Below, in pieces: positions 42,813 through 51,536 of a stretch of 64,000 nt of DNA (its first letter is position 1; the number at the start of each line of letters is the position of its first letter). Location: assembly GCA_902785425.1 (NCBI GenBank), contig CACZYP010000018.1, forward strand, positions 1 to 64,000. Direction: 5' to 3'. Made by a program: the position numbers and the translations under genes. The DNA comes from an uncultured Ruminococcus sp. Its GTDB lineage: Bacteria; Bacillota; Clostridia; Oscillospirales; Acutalibacteraceae. The notes under the pieces were generated by a model. The model was not told the origin of the DNA. It searched no databases and worked only from the letters and a program-made list of their open reading frames with translations.

Positions 42813-43589
42813 ATGGAAAGACGGATTTTTGACGCACATTGTCATTATGACGATGATAAATTTGATGAGGACAGAAACGAACTGCTCTCTTCGCTTCCCG
42901 AAAAAGGTGTTTTCGCAGTTGTAACAAACGGTACCGATATAAAAACTTCGGAAACATCGCTCGAACTTGCGGAAAAGTATGACTTTGTATATGCCGCAGT
43001 AGGTATACATCCCGAAAGCACCGAAGAAACCGACATTTCGCAGATAGATAATTATATAGAAAAGATCGCAAAGCTGCTTGAGCATAAAAAAGCGGTCGCC
43101 CTCGGTGAGGCAGGACTTGATTATTACTGGGATATCCCGAAAGAGGAGCAGCATATTATATTTGAAAAGCAATTGCAGCTTGCTGCCGATATCGGGAAGC
43201 CGATCATTATTCACGACAGAGAGGCGCACGGTGATACGCTCGGATACCTTAAAAGGTATAAACCGTTCGGACTGCTTCACTGCTACAGCGGTTCGGTCGA
43301 GATGCTGAAAGAGGTTTTTCGTTACGGCGATATGATGATCTCGCTCGGCGGAACGGTGACTTTCAAAAATGCCCGTGTTCCCGTTGAGGTCGCAAAGGAA
43401 GTTCCTCTTGAAAAGCTTCTTCTTGAAACGGATGCTCCTTATCTGGCGCCTGTGCCTTTCAGAGGAAAGCGGTGCGACAGCTCGCTGATACTTCACACGG
43501 CGCAGCGCATAGGGGAGATCAGAGGAATATCAACAGAAGACGTCTTAAAATATACGCTCGAAAATGCAAGACGGTTTTATAATGTCTGA
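42813..43589 (+). CDS. tatD: TatD family metal-dependent hydrolase
   Basis: 258 residues, standard length. Metal-binding motifs: FDAHCHYDD near the start, GEAGLDYYWD (Glu ligand), HDREAH, HCYSGS and ETDAPYLAP near the end. TatD proteins are 3'-5' DNases, some also acting as D-aminoacyl-tRNA deacylases, with TIM-barrel folds in the cytoplasm. Ribosome site AAAAAGGATAA. No methionyl-tRNA synthetase or rsmA gene, its frequent partners, stands next to it here. Confidence 0.93.
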   Translation: MERRIFDAHCHYDDDKFDEDRNELLSSLPEKGVFAVVTNGTDIKTSETSLELAEKYDFVYAAVGIHPESTEETDISQIDNYIEKIAKLLEHKKAVALGEAGLDYYWDIPKEEQHIIFEKQLQLAADIGKPIIIHDREAHGDTLGYLKRYKPFGLLHCYSGSVEMLKEVFRYGDMMISLGGTVTFKNARVPVEVAKEVPLEKLLLETDAPYLAPVPFRGKRCDSSLILHTAQRIGEIRGISTEDVLKYTLENARRFYNV

Positions 43590-44235
43590 AATGACCAACG
43601 TAAGAGGTGTTGTCAGCCTCAGGATCGGAAAAATTATGGATCGGATCTCCGAAAAAACGGATTTTCGCAGTTTTCCTGCATAAAATGCGGAATGAAAGTT
43701 ACAGAAAGATTACATTCTTGCCGAAAAAAACTTGGAAATTCCTGTTTTTGCCAACAAACCTTGTGCATTGTACATAAAAATAAAAGAGCAATTTCGGCAC
43801 GGAAAAAACAGCAAAATATGTAACTTTTTAAAATTCCCAATTTGAACAAGGGAAAAGTTACAAGCAATTGTGCATATTTGCTATTTTTATTCCACATAAA
43901 ACCTTGTGCGTTCAAATTAAGAATCTCGTGACGAAAAATAACCGTAAAAATATGAATATCTTGTAAATAATTCTTTGAATTTTATTCTATTAAGTCTGAA
44001 TTATTTGTGATCAAAAATTTATTTTTAAGCGGGAATTTGAGTAAAAAATCCCTAAAAACCGCATGGTTATCGGATTTTTTGGCTTTTATCGGGCGAGAGT
44101 GCGACGAAGCTGTAATACTTTTTGTGCAGAAAAACTGTTTCTATTTTTTTTGAAATATGGTAAAATAATACTCGAAAACAGAAAGCACGCCCTGTTTCAG
44201 GGGTCAAGCTTTCGGGAAAGAGACGGTGGATACCA
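43590..44235. other. AT-rich gap without genes
   Basis: No supported gene in about 650 bp. TGTAACTTTT (43819-43828) is inverted as AAAAGTTACA (43853-43862), and ACCTTGTGC occurs at about 43758 and about 43903. These could be regulator sites, but no family fits. A TG-extended -10 box (TGGTAAAAT, ending 44166) stands about 70 bp before the CHAP-dockerin gene. Confidence 0.4.
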
Positions 44236-45174
44236 ATGGTAGTAAAAAACAAAACACTGAAATTAGTGGTATGTATGTCTTTGATCGTTGCATTGGCAAT
44301 CTCCGCTTTGAGCCTTTCGGTTCGTGCTACGTTTGAGAACACGCACAACAATTCCGGTAACCAGGCAAGCGATATCGTCAGCATAGCAGAGACTCAGGTC
44401 GGCTATGGAGAGGGATACGACGGATACACAAAGTACGGCGACTGGTACGGTCTGCCCAATGCTGACTGGTGTGCAATGTTCGTTTCGTGGTGCGGAAATC
44501 AGGCTGGTGTCAGCACGGATGCATTCCCGAGCTTTGCACTTTGCTCTGCAGGTGCCGATTGGTTCATCAATCAGGGCCGCTTCCATTATGCAGGCAGCTA
44601 TCAGCCGCAGCCGGGCGACCTTATTTTCTATTCCTCTTGGGGTGACATCTATCACGTTGGACTCGTAGTAGGTTCCGATGACAGCAATGTTTACTCTATC
44701 GAGGGAAACTACAATGAGGCAGTTTGCAATGTAAGCTATCCCCTTACCTATGGCGATATTCTCGGTTACGCAACACCTGCTTACAACACAGTTGCTGCAG
44801 TAACACCCGATCCCGAGCCTGTTGTCAACGATGATGACGAGGAAGAGGAAGAGGAAGAGGAAATCGCAGCTCCCGTTGTTGAAGACGAGACAGAAGATGA
44901 TGAGTACGAAGTTGACGAGATTGCTGATGACGACGAGGAAGAAGAGGTTTCTTCCAAGGCTGTTACATCGGTTGATCCTGTTAACGTAACATCCATCAAG
45001 GGCGATGTAAACTGCGATGGTGTTGTAGATTCTACAGATGCGCTCTTTATCCAGCGCTATCTCGCAGGCAAGCTCGACAGCACAAACTTCAGCTTCCTTA
45101 ATGCTGATGTAGACGGTTCCGGAGAGATCGATATTGCAGATGCACTTCTTGCACTTGAAATGTCGGTAGCATAA
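44236..45174 (+). CDS. Secreted CHAP amidase with C-terminal dockerin
   Basis: 312 residues. Signal peptide (about 1-32). The CHAP/NlpC-like catalytic domain (about 45-180) has Cys79 in ADWCAMFVSWC and His140 in YHVGLVV, with EGNYNE after them, so it should cleave peptidoglycan peptides or amides. An acidic linker of Glu/Asp runs follows (about 190-250). The C-terminus is a type I dockerin with two calcium loops, GDVNCDGVVDSTDALFIQRY and NADVDGSGEIDIADALLALE. The dockerin should bind a cohesin, such as that of the protein at 8655 or of a scaffoldin elsewhere. It is a single-gene unit ended by a terminator. Confidence 0.93.
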   Translation: MVVKNKTLKLVVCMSLIVALAISALSLSVRATFENTHNNSGNQASDIVSIAETQVGYGEGYDGYTKYGDWYGLPNADWCAMFVSWCGNQAGVSTDAFPSFALCSAGADWFINQGRFHYAGSYQPQPGDLIFYSSWGDIYHVGLVVGSDDSNVYSIEGNYNEAVCNVSYPLTYGDILGYATPAYNTVAAVTPDPEPVVNDDDEEEEEEEEIAAPVVEDETEDDEYEVDEIADDDEEEEVSSKAVTSVDPVNVTSIKGDVNCDGVVDSTDALFIQRYLAGKLDSTNFSFLNADVDGSGEIDIADALLALEMSVA

Positions 45175-45250
45175 GGTACAATATTCTGAAACAAACAATG
45201 TGCGGCAAATAAGCACAATGCAATGACAGACATACACTACTAAGAGAGAT

Positions 45251-45286
45251 TCTCCGAGGCGTTATTGCTTCGGAGAGTTTCTTTTT
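45251..45286 (+). terminator. Terminator after the CHAP-dockerin gene
   Basis: TCTCCGA and GC pair with GC and TCGGAGA with single mismatches, followed by TTTCTTTTT. Confidence 0.75.
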
Positions 45287-45352
45287 CTTGCACTTACCGG
45301 TCATATTTGGCAGGCTGTAAGCAAATAAAAGTTACAAATCGTCATATTTTGA

Positions 45353-45382
45353 TTGACAGATCTCTCAGCACTGTGATATAAT
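45353..45382 (+). promoter_or_regulatory. Promoter of the nucleotide-sugar dehydratase gene
   Basis: TTGACA at 45353-45358 and TATAAT at 45377-45382, 18-bp spacer; both boxes are consensus. Confidence 0.8.
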
Positions 45383-45432
45383 CAAATTGTTTAGGACAAT
45401 TATTTTGAGATAAACTGTAGAGGATTTACTTT

Positions 45433-47448
45433 ATGGAAAAAATGAATGTACGTAAGATCGTGCTGATGTTTGCCGATGCTTTCATTGTGCTGCTCAGTGG
45501 AATTCTTACAAGCTTTTTACTGTCGTTCTTCTTGTTCTGGACTAACCCGATGTTCGGATACTCACGGCAAAGCCTTATAATCTATATGCTCATCAATGTT
45601 CTGATGTGCTTTTTCTCTCTTTACGTTTTCGGAGCATACAACAAGCTGTGGCGGTATTTTGACGCAAAGGATTATTTGTCGTGCATAGCAGGAATGCTTG
45701 TCGGCAACGGGATCACGGTGCTGCTTGCGAATGCGTTCAACGCACAGCCCAAGTGGCAGTACATAATTATTTCGTATTTTATAGGTACTGCGGGCATAAT
45801 ACTTTTCAGATTCATATTCAGACAGACGTTCCTTACTATCGCTGTAGACGGCAAGAAGTACCAGAAGCAGCGCACTATGATAATCGGTGCAGGCAAGGCG
45901 TGCCATATGATCCTGAATGAGATCAAGAACTCTGTAAACGACCCGAAGAATCCTGCGCACAAGTACGAGCCTGTTTGTATCGTTGACGACGACCCCGACA
46001 AGCAGGGTACGAGCATAATGGGTATCCCGATAAGAGGTACAACGAGCGAGATCACAAAATGGTGCCGCAAGGAAGCCGTTGATATAATTATCCTTGCTAT
46101 CCCGTCGCTCGACGAAAAAGACAGAAAGAGAATACTCGATCTTGCTTCGGAAACGAGCTGCAAGATCAAGATAATCCCGTATCTTACACAGATGCTTGCC
46201 GACGACACAGGCAATACGCAGATCATGTCGAAGGCACAGGATATCAGAATAGAAGACCTTCTCGGCAGAGAACCTATCCGCTTTGACAGCAAGGAAGTAA
46301 AGGAGTTCATTTCCGGAAAAGTCTGCATGGTAACGGGCGGCGGCGGTTCTATCGGTTCGGAGCTTGTTCGTCAGATCTGCAAGTACGACCCTAAACAGGT
46401 TATCATCGTAGATATCTATGAAAACAACGCATATGAGATACAGCAGGAGCTGTATATGGATTATGGCAAGGAGAATGTTAACCTTGTCACGCTTATAGCC
46501 TCCGTTCGTGATTACGACAAGATGAATCTCATCTACAAGACATATCGTCCGAACATCGTGTTCCATGCGGCTGCACACAAGCACGTTCCGCTTATGGAGA
46601 CAGTTCCGGAAGAGGCTGTAAAGAACAATATTTTCGGTACGTTCAACTGTGCAACGCTTGCCGAATACTACGATGTTGAAAAGTTCGTTATGATCTCCAC
46701 CGATAAGGCGGTAAATCCGACGAATGTTATGGGTGCCACAAAGCGCTGCTGTGAGATGATAATCCAGTATATGGCGCAGAACTACACAAAGACAGAATTC
46801 GTAACTACTCGTTTCGGCAACGTGCTCGGCAGCAACGGTTCTGTTATCCCTCTTTTCAGACGTCAGATCGAAACAGGCAAACCTGTTACGGTCACTCACC
46901 CCGATATCATACGCTACTTTATGACGATTCCGGAGGCTGTTTCGCTCGTTCTGCAGGCAGGTTCTATGGCTCACGGCGGCGAGATATTCGTGCTTGACAT
47001 GGGTGAACCTGTAAAGATCGTTACTCTTGCCGAGAATCTTATCAGAATGTACGGTAAAGTGCCGTATCAGGATGTAGAGATAAAATTCACAGGACTTCGT
47101 CCCGGTGAGAAGCTTTTTGAAGAGCTTCTTATGGATGAGGAGGGCTTGTCCGAGACCGATAATAAGAAGATATTCATCGGAAATCAGATAAAGCTCGAAC
47201 CCGAAAAGTTCTTAGGCGAGCTTCAGGAGCTTAAAGAAGCCGCAACGTCAAATGACAGTGACCTTACGCTGAAGCTTCTTTCGCAGATAGTGCCTACGTT
47301 CGACCACAAGCTCAACAAGGACGGCAGCGCTACGGAACAGGAAGAGGCTCACAGAAAAAAGGAACAGGAAAAGGCGGCACAGCGCACGGAAATAAAGAAA
47401 AGCGCAGACAATAAGCCGAAGCCGAAAAAGAAGAAGAAAAACAAATAA
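45433..47448 (+). CDS. Membrane-bound UDP-sugar 4,6-dehydratase (PglF/CapD type)
   Basis: 671 residues. Four N-terminal membrane segments (about 10-130), a Rossmann-like CoA-binding domain (TMIIGAGKACHMIL), and a C-terminal SDR domain with VTGGGGSIGSELVRQI, HAAAHKHVPLME and STDKAVNPTNVMGATKR, where Met replaces the usual Tyr of YxxxK as in PglF and relatives. It should convert UDP-GlcNAc to a 4-keto-6-deoxy sugar for surface glycans. The C-terminus has an unusual Lys/Glu-rich tail of about 40 residues (KPKPKKKKKNK). Promoter is consensus. Confidence 0.93.
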   Translation: MEKMNVRKIVLMFADAFIVLLSGILTSFLLSFFLFWTNPMFGYSRQSLIIYMLINVLMCFFSLYVFGAYNKLWRYFDAKDYLSCIAGMLVGNGITVLLANAFNAQPKWQYIIISYFIGTAGIILFRFIFRQTFLTIAVDGKKYQKQRTMIIGAGKACHMILNEIKNSVNDPKNPAHKYEPVCIVDDDPDKQGTSIMGIPIRGTTSEITKWCRKEAVDIIILAIPSLDEKDRKRILDLASETSCKIKIIPYLTQMLADDTGNTQIMSKAQDIRIEDLLGREPIRFDSKEVKEFISGKVCMVTGGGGSIGSELVRQICKYDPKQVIIVDIYENNAYEIQQELYMDYGKENVNLVTLIASVRDYDKMNLIYKTYRPNIVFHAAAHKHVPLMETVPEEAVKNNIFGTFNCATLAEYYDVEKFVMISTDKAVNPTNVMGATKRCCEMIIQYMAQNYTKTEFVTTRFGNVLGSNGSVIPLFRRQIETGKPVTVTHPDIIRYFMTIPEAVSLVLQAGSMAHGGEIFVLDMGEPVKIVTLAENLIRMYGKVPYQDVEIKFTGLRPGEKLFEELLMDEEGLSETDNKKIFIGNQIKLEPEKFLGELQELKEAATSNDSDLTLKLLSQIVPTFDHKLNKDGSATEQEEAHRKKEQEKAAQRTEIKKSADNKPKPKKKKKNK

Positions 47449-47467
47449 ATTCATATATGCACTTCAA

Positions 47468-47492
47468 CGATTATCAATTGTCCATTGTTATG
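47468..47492. repeat. Scar of a modular repeat arm
   Basis: GATTATCAATTGTCCATTG matches the outer arms of the modular repeats but stands alone, 80 bp upstream of glmS. No glmS ribozyme core was seen in this leader. Confidence 0.4.
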
Positions 47493-47572
47493 CTTCGTTG
47501 TTTTTATGGTGTATGTGCAGAATATGATTGATACCCAAAAAAGAATTATTAAGACCGCAGGAGGAAATAATT

Positions 47573-49402
47573 ATGTGCGGAATAGTTGGTTATGTCGGAC
47601 ACAGAGACGCATCCGATGTTTTGGTAAGCGCACTTAAGCGCCTGGAATACAGGGGTTATGATTCGGCAGGTATTGCCGTATTTGATGAAGGGGCAATTTC
47701 CGTTGCAAAGTCCAAGGGAAAGCTCAAAGATCTTGAAGACAAGATGGCAAATGAGGGCAAGCCGAAGGGTACAGCAGGTATCGGCCACACACGATGGGCA
47801 ACTCATGGAGAGCCTTCCGACATCAACTCGCACCCCCACAGCGGCGCTAAGGTAACGCTCGTTCACAACGGCATTATCGAAAACTATAAGGAGCTCAAAG
47901 AGTTCCTCATCAAAGACGGAAGAACATTCCTGAGCGACACCGACACAGAGGTAGTGGCTCAGCTTCTCGATCATTACTATAACTATATCAGCGACCCCGT
48001 TAAGGCTATCATCAGAACGACACAGGATCTCAGAGGCAGCTTTGCTCTCGGCATCGTGTTTGCTGATTTCCCCGATACTGTATTTGCCGTAAGACGTGAA
48101 AGCCCGCTTATTATCGGCGTAGGCAAAGACGAGAACTTTATTGCTTCCGACGTTCCGGCTATCATCAAGTATACGAAAGACTACTACCTTCTTGAGCATG
48201 ACGAGATCGCAGTTCTCTCTCATGACGGCGTAAAGGTATACGATTCGCACTATCAGCCCGTTGTTAAGGTGCTGAAAACTGCCGATTGGGATATCGACGC
48301 AGTAGGCAAGGGCGGTTATCCGCACTATATGATAAAAGAGATCAACGAGCAGCCGACTGCTATCAATAATACGGTTCTTCCCCGTATCACAGACGGTATG
48401 CCGAACCTTGAAGAGTGCAATATCAATCCCGAGGTGCTCAGAAAGATCAGAAATATCTTCATCGTGGCATGCGGTACCGCAATGCACTCCGGTATGGTAG
48501 GCAAGTATGTAATGGAGGAGATCGCACGCACTCACGTTACTGTTGATATCGCAAGCGAATTCCGCTACAGAAACCCGATCATCGGCGAGGGCGACCTTAT
48601 CATCATCGTATCTCAGAGCGGTGAAACGGCAGACAGCCTTGCTGCTATGCGTCTTGCCAAGAAGAAGGGCGCAAAGACGCTCGCTATAGTAAACGCTATG
48701 GGCAGCACCATCGCCCGTGAAGCAGATATGCTCATCTATACGCACGCAGGCCCCGAGATCTCGGTAGCTTCCACAAAGGCGTATATGGTGCAGCTTTCCG
48801 TAATGTACCTCTTTGCGTTCCAGCTTGCTTACGCAAAGGGCACTATCGATGAGGAAAAGTATAAGTACTACACATCAAAGCTGCTTGAAACACCCGATAT
48901 GGTAAAGCAGACTATCGACAGCACTACAGAGATCGCTCAGAAGATCTCGACAAAGCTCATCACGGCAGACAGCCTTCTTTACATCGGCAGAGGCCTTGAC
49001 TATGCGCTCAGCATGGAGGGCAGCCTTAAACTGAAGGAGATATCCTATATCCACTCCGAGAGCTACGCAGCAGGTGAGCTCAAGCACGGCACGATCTCGC
49101 TCATTACGGAGGATATGCCCGTTATCGCAGTTGCAACACAGTCCGCTCTTTATGAAAAGACCGTCAGCAACATCAAAGAGGTAAAGGCAAGAGGCGCAAA
49201 GGTGATCATGATCTGCAAGGAAACGGACGATGTTCCGGCAGATGTTGCCGATTACGTTCTCAAAGTACCTGCATTTGAAGAGATACTTCTCCCGATGCTC
49301 GTATGCGTTCCGCTCCAGCTTATCGCATACTATACGGCTGTACAGAGAGGAAACGATGTAGACCAGCCGAGAAACCTTGCGAAGAGCGTAACGGTAGAGT
49401 GA
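47573..49402 (+). CDS. glmS: Glutamine-fructose-6-phosphate aminotransferase
   Basis: 609 residues from the ATG at 47573. This start puts the catalytic Cys at position 2 (MCGIVGYVG) and follows GCAGGAGGAAATAA. The glutaminase domain has GIGHTRWATHGEPSDINSHP. Two SIS domains follow (VACGTAMHSGMVGKY, SQSGETADSLAA, YAAGELKHGTISLI) and the C-terminus is AKSVTVE. It makes glucosamine-6-phosphate, the first step to UDP-GlcNAc for wall and surface polymers. Its placement between glycan genes fits this. Confidence 0.98.
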   Translation: MCGIVGYVGHRDASDVLVSALKRLEYRGYDSAGIAVFDEGAISVAKSKGKLKDLEDKMANEGKPKGTAGIGHTRWATHGEPSDINSHPHSGAKVTLVHNGIIENYKELKEFLIKDGRTFLSDTDTEVVAQLLDHYYNYISDPVKAIIRTTQDLRGSFALGIVFADFPDTVFAVRRESPLIIGVGKDENFIASDVPAIIKYTKDYYLLEHDEIAVLSHDGVKVYDSHYQPVVKVLKTADWDIDAVGKGGYPHYMIKEINEQPTAINNTVLPRITDGMPNLEECNINPEVLRKIRNIFIVACGTAMHSGMVGKYVMEEIARTHVTVDIASEFRYRNPIIGEGDLIIIVSQSGETADSLAAMRLAKKKGAKTLAIVNAMGSTIAREADMLIYTHAGPEISVASTKAYMVQLSVMYLFAFQLAYAKGTIDEEKYKYYTSKLLETPDMVKQTIDSTTEIAQKISTKLITADSLLYIGRGLDYALSMEGSLKLKEISYIHSESYAAGELKHGTISLITEDMPVIAVATQSALYEKTVSNIKEVKARGAKVIMICKETDDVPADVADYVLKVPAFEEILLPMLVCVPLQLIAYYTAVQRGNDVDQPRNLAKSVTVE

Positions 49403-49438
49403 TTTTTGCCAAGCTTTTTCACGCAAACAACGCTTTTA

Positions 49439-49622
49439 TAATTGACAATTGACAATGGATAATTGACAATTATGGAATTCGCCTGCGGCGAGTTGGATTG
49501 TATTAGTTTTAGCAAAGACATATTTCAATTTGCCGGAGAGAGATAACTATTAAATCAGAACAACTAATATAAAATCAGGAGCGAAGCGACTCCGCAATTG
49601 TCCATTATCAATTGTCAATTGA
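49439..49622. repeat. Modular hairpin repeat, copy 15
   Basis: Arm AATTGACAATTGACAATGG, hairpin AATTCGCCTGCGGCGAGTT, core with GAGAGATAACTATTAAATC, hairpin GGAGCGAAGCGACTCC, arm CAATTGTCCATTATCAATTG. A complete copy. Confidence 0.85.
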
Positions 49623-49659
49623 TATAGTGTTGCATCAAACAAATTAATCAACATACCTT

Positions 49660-49690
49660 ACGGCTGCCGAATGTTCGGCGGCCGTTTTTC
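49660..49690 (+). terminator. Terminator after glmS
   Basis: ACGGCTGCCGAA / TTCGGCGGCCGT with one G-U pair and a two-base loop (the tip may open), then TTTTT. The repeat copy 15 lies between the glmS stop and this terminator. Confidence 0.8.
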
Positions 49691-49758
49691 GTTGTTAAAA
49701 AAAGAAAAAATAAACACTATAAGATATTAAAAAGCTGTAACATATGGCAAAATGCCTA

Positions 49759-49787
49759 TTGAAAAAATTCCCGTATAATGTTATAAT
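49759..49787 (+). promoter_or_regulatory. Promoter of the glycopolymer exporter operon
   Basis: TTGAAA at 49759-49764 and TATAAT at 49782-49787, 17-bp spacer. The leader of about 170 nt contains the stem CCGCCGA / TCGGCGG (49830-49857) and a 60-codon frame starting at ATG 49798 that ends inside the next gene. Confidence 0.75.
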
Positions 49788-49966
49788 CATTTCGTTTATG
49801 ATTACATTTATAAGCGGAGGTGCGTTTGCCGCCGAAGAGGTCAGCAGTCGGCGGAGTTGGCAGATAAGCTGCGGCTCATTTGTCAAAGATATGGGGTTTG
49901 ACGTGTCTCCGAGAATATATTCTTTAATTAAAATATTAAGTAAAGAGAAGGATGTGGTTTTTTTAA

Positions 49967-50785
49967 ATGAGATTTTTTAAGGATTTCAAAAGATTTTTCA
50001 ACTATGTAGTTTTCGCAGCAAAAGCGGAGATCAACTCGGAGGTAGCAGACTCGTTTCTGAGCTGGCTTTGGTGGTTCCTTGATCCGCTGCTTTATATGTT
50101 CGTTTATTCGTTCATTACAGTTATCGTGTTCGATAACAAAATGAAAGCTTTCCCGGTTTTTGTATTTCTCGGACTCAATACATGGACGTTTTTCTCAAAA
50201 ACTGTCAAATCGAGCGTAAAGCTCGTTGCAGCTAAGAAAAATATCGTCACAAAGGTATATGTTCCGAAGCATATGTTTGTTTTGGAGAAGATAGGTGTTT
50301 ACGGCTTCAAAATGGTCGTTGCAAATCTTCTTGTAGTTATCACGATGATAGGCTATAAAGTGCCTCTCACGTGGAGATTCCTGTGGATAATCCCGATAAC
50401 CATCGTTCTTATTATAGTTACGTTCGGCGTCAGCACAATAATAATGCACTTCGGCGTATTTGTTGAAGACCTGCTCAACGTCGTAACGGTTGTTCTCCAG
50501 CTTGGTTTCTACATTTCCGGTATATTCTACAGCATTGAGACTATCGGAACCAAATACGGTTTTGTCACAGAACTCAAGGGCAAGATCGATGCGCCGTATG
50601 ACCAGCTGCTTGTAAAGCTCAATCCGTTGGCGCTGCTTATTTCCGATCTCAGAAGAGTTATTCTCTGCAATCAGGATCCGCACTGGGTAATGCTTCTTAT
50701 CTGGACAGGCGTAGGATTGATCGCATCGTGGATCGGTGTTACAATAATCTATAAATTCGAGAACAGTTATGTAAAGGTGATTTGA
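49967..50785 (+). CDS. ABC-2 type glycopolymer exporter, permease (TagG/Wzm-like)
   Basis: 272 residues, about six membrane segments. WLWWFLDPLLYMFVYSF and YISGIFYSIETI are typical of the TagG/Wzm family that exports teichoic acids and O-antigens. The ATG at 49967 has only a distant GAAGGA, so translation may be coupled to the leader frame, which stops at 49980. The ATPase gene starts two bases after its stop. Polymer type is not defined by sequence. Confidence 0.9.
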   Translation: MRFFKDFKRFFNYVVFAAKAEINSEVADSFLSWLWWFLDPLLYMFVYSFITVIVFDNKMKAFPVFVFLGLNTWTFFSKTVKSSVKLVAAKKNIVTKVYVPKHMFVLEKIGVYGFKMVVANLLVVITMIGYKVPLTWRFLWIIPITIVLIIVTFGVSTIIMHFGVFVEDLLNVVTVVLQLGFYISGIFYSIETIGTKYGFVTELKGKIDAPYDQLLVKLNPLALLISDLRRVILCNQDPHWVMLLIWTGVGLIASWIGVTIIYKFENSYVKVI

Positions 50786-50787
50786 TA

Positions 50788-51528
50788 ATGTCAGATATTA
50801 CAGAAAATGCAATTACGGTGTCTGATGTTAAGATCAGATACAGAATGTTTAAGAAGATCTCGCTGCTCAAAACGATCCTTGCACCGTACAAGTACAAGAA
50901 AACAGAGCTTTTCGAGGCTGTAAAGGGCGTAAGCTTTGAGGTGCCTAAGGGTCAGATCCTCGGTATCGTCGGCAAGAACGGCAGCGGTAAGTCCACTTTA
51001 TTGAAGGCTATCGCAGGTATTTTCTCACCCGACGAGGGTACTATCGACCTGCACGGTCATTCCGTTTCACTGCTTTCCATCGGCGTAGGCTTCCAGCCTA
51101 AGCTCAGCGGCAGGGAGAATATCTATCTCTCCGGTCTGCTGCTTGGATTCAGCAGAGAAAAGATCAACGAAAAGATCGACGAGATCATCGAGTTTTCAGA
51201 GCTTGGCGACTTCATCGAGCGCCCCGTAAAGACGTATTCGAGCGGTATGTACTCGAAGCTTGCGTTCTCTATTACGGCTATTCTTGAAACAGAGATAATG
51301 CTCATTGACGAGGTTCTTTCCGTCGGCGACGTTAAGTTCAAGAAAAAGAGCTACGAGAAGATGAGAAGCCTCATCACAAATACAGACAGAACGGTCGTTA
51401 TCGTTTCGCACAGCAGCGAGACGCTCAGCAGCCTTTGCGATACTATCCTCTGGCTGCATGACGGCGAGGTTAAGATGCAGGGCAGCTGTGAAGAGGTTCT
51501 GCCTAAGTACGAAGAGTTCATGTCGTAA
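50788..51528 (+). CDS. ABC glycopolymer exporter, ATP-binding protein (TagH/Wzt-like)
   Basis: 246 residues from the ATG at 50788 behind AAAGGTGA. A TTG six bases upstream is in frame. The N-terminal pattern VKIRYRMFKKISLLKTIL and KKTELFEAVKGVSFEVPKGQ is that of TagH/KpsT-type ATPases. Walker A GKNGSGKST, signature YSSGMYSKLAFSI, Walker B IMLIDEVLSVGD. It lacks the C-terminal carbohydrate-binding domain found in some Wzt proteins and the long TagH tail. It works with the permease just upstream. Confidence 0.93.
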   Translation: MSDITENAITVSDVKIRYRMFKKISLLKTILAPYKYKKTELFEAVKGVSFEVPKGQILGIVGKNGSGKSTLLKAIAGIFSPDEGTIDLHGHSVSLLSIGVGFQPKLSGRENIYLSGLLLGFSREKINEKIDEIIEFSELGDFIERPVKTYSSGMYSKLAFSITAILETEIMLIDEVLSVGDVKFKKKSYEKMRSLITNTDRTVVIVSHSSETLSSLCDTILWLHDGEVKMQGSCEEVLPKYEEFMS

Positions 51529-51536
51529 GATCTGAT

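Noticed and set aside
43634..43915. 93-residue minus-strand frame in the 43590-44235 gap
   Set aside because: No ribosome site, biased Phe/Cys composition from AT-rich DNA, no recognisable family.
45562..46974. 470-residue minus-strand frame opposite the dehydratase gene
   Set aside because: The opposite strand encodes a clear PglF/CapD-type protein; the frame has no recognisable domain.
47449..47572. glmS ribozyme/riboswitch upstream of glmS
   Set aside because: The conserved ribozyme core is not present; the leader is short and contains a repeat scar.
49744..49797. Upstream start (ATG 49744) for the leader frame before the exporter permease
   Set aside because: It lies upstream of the -10 box at 49782-49787, so it would not be on the transcript from this promoter.
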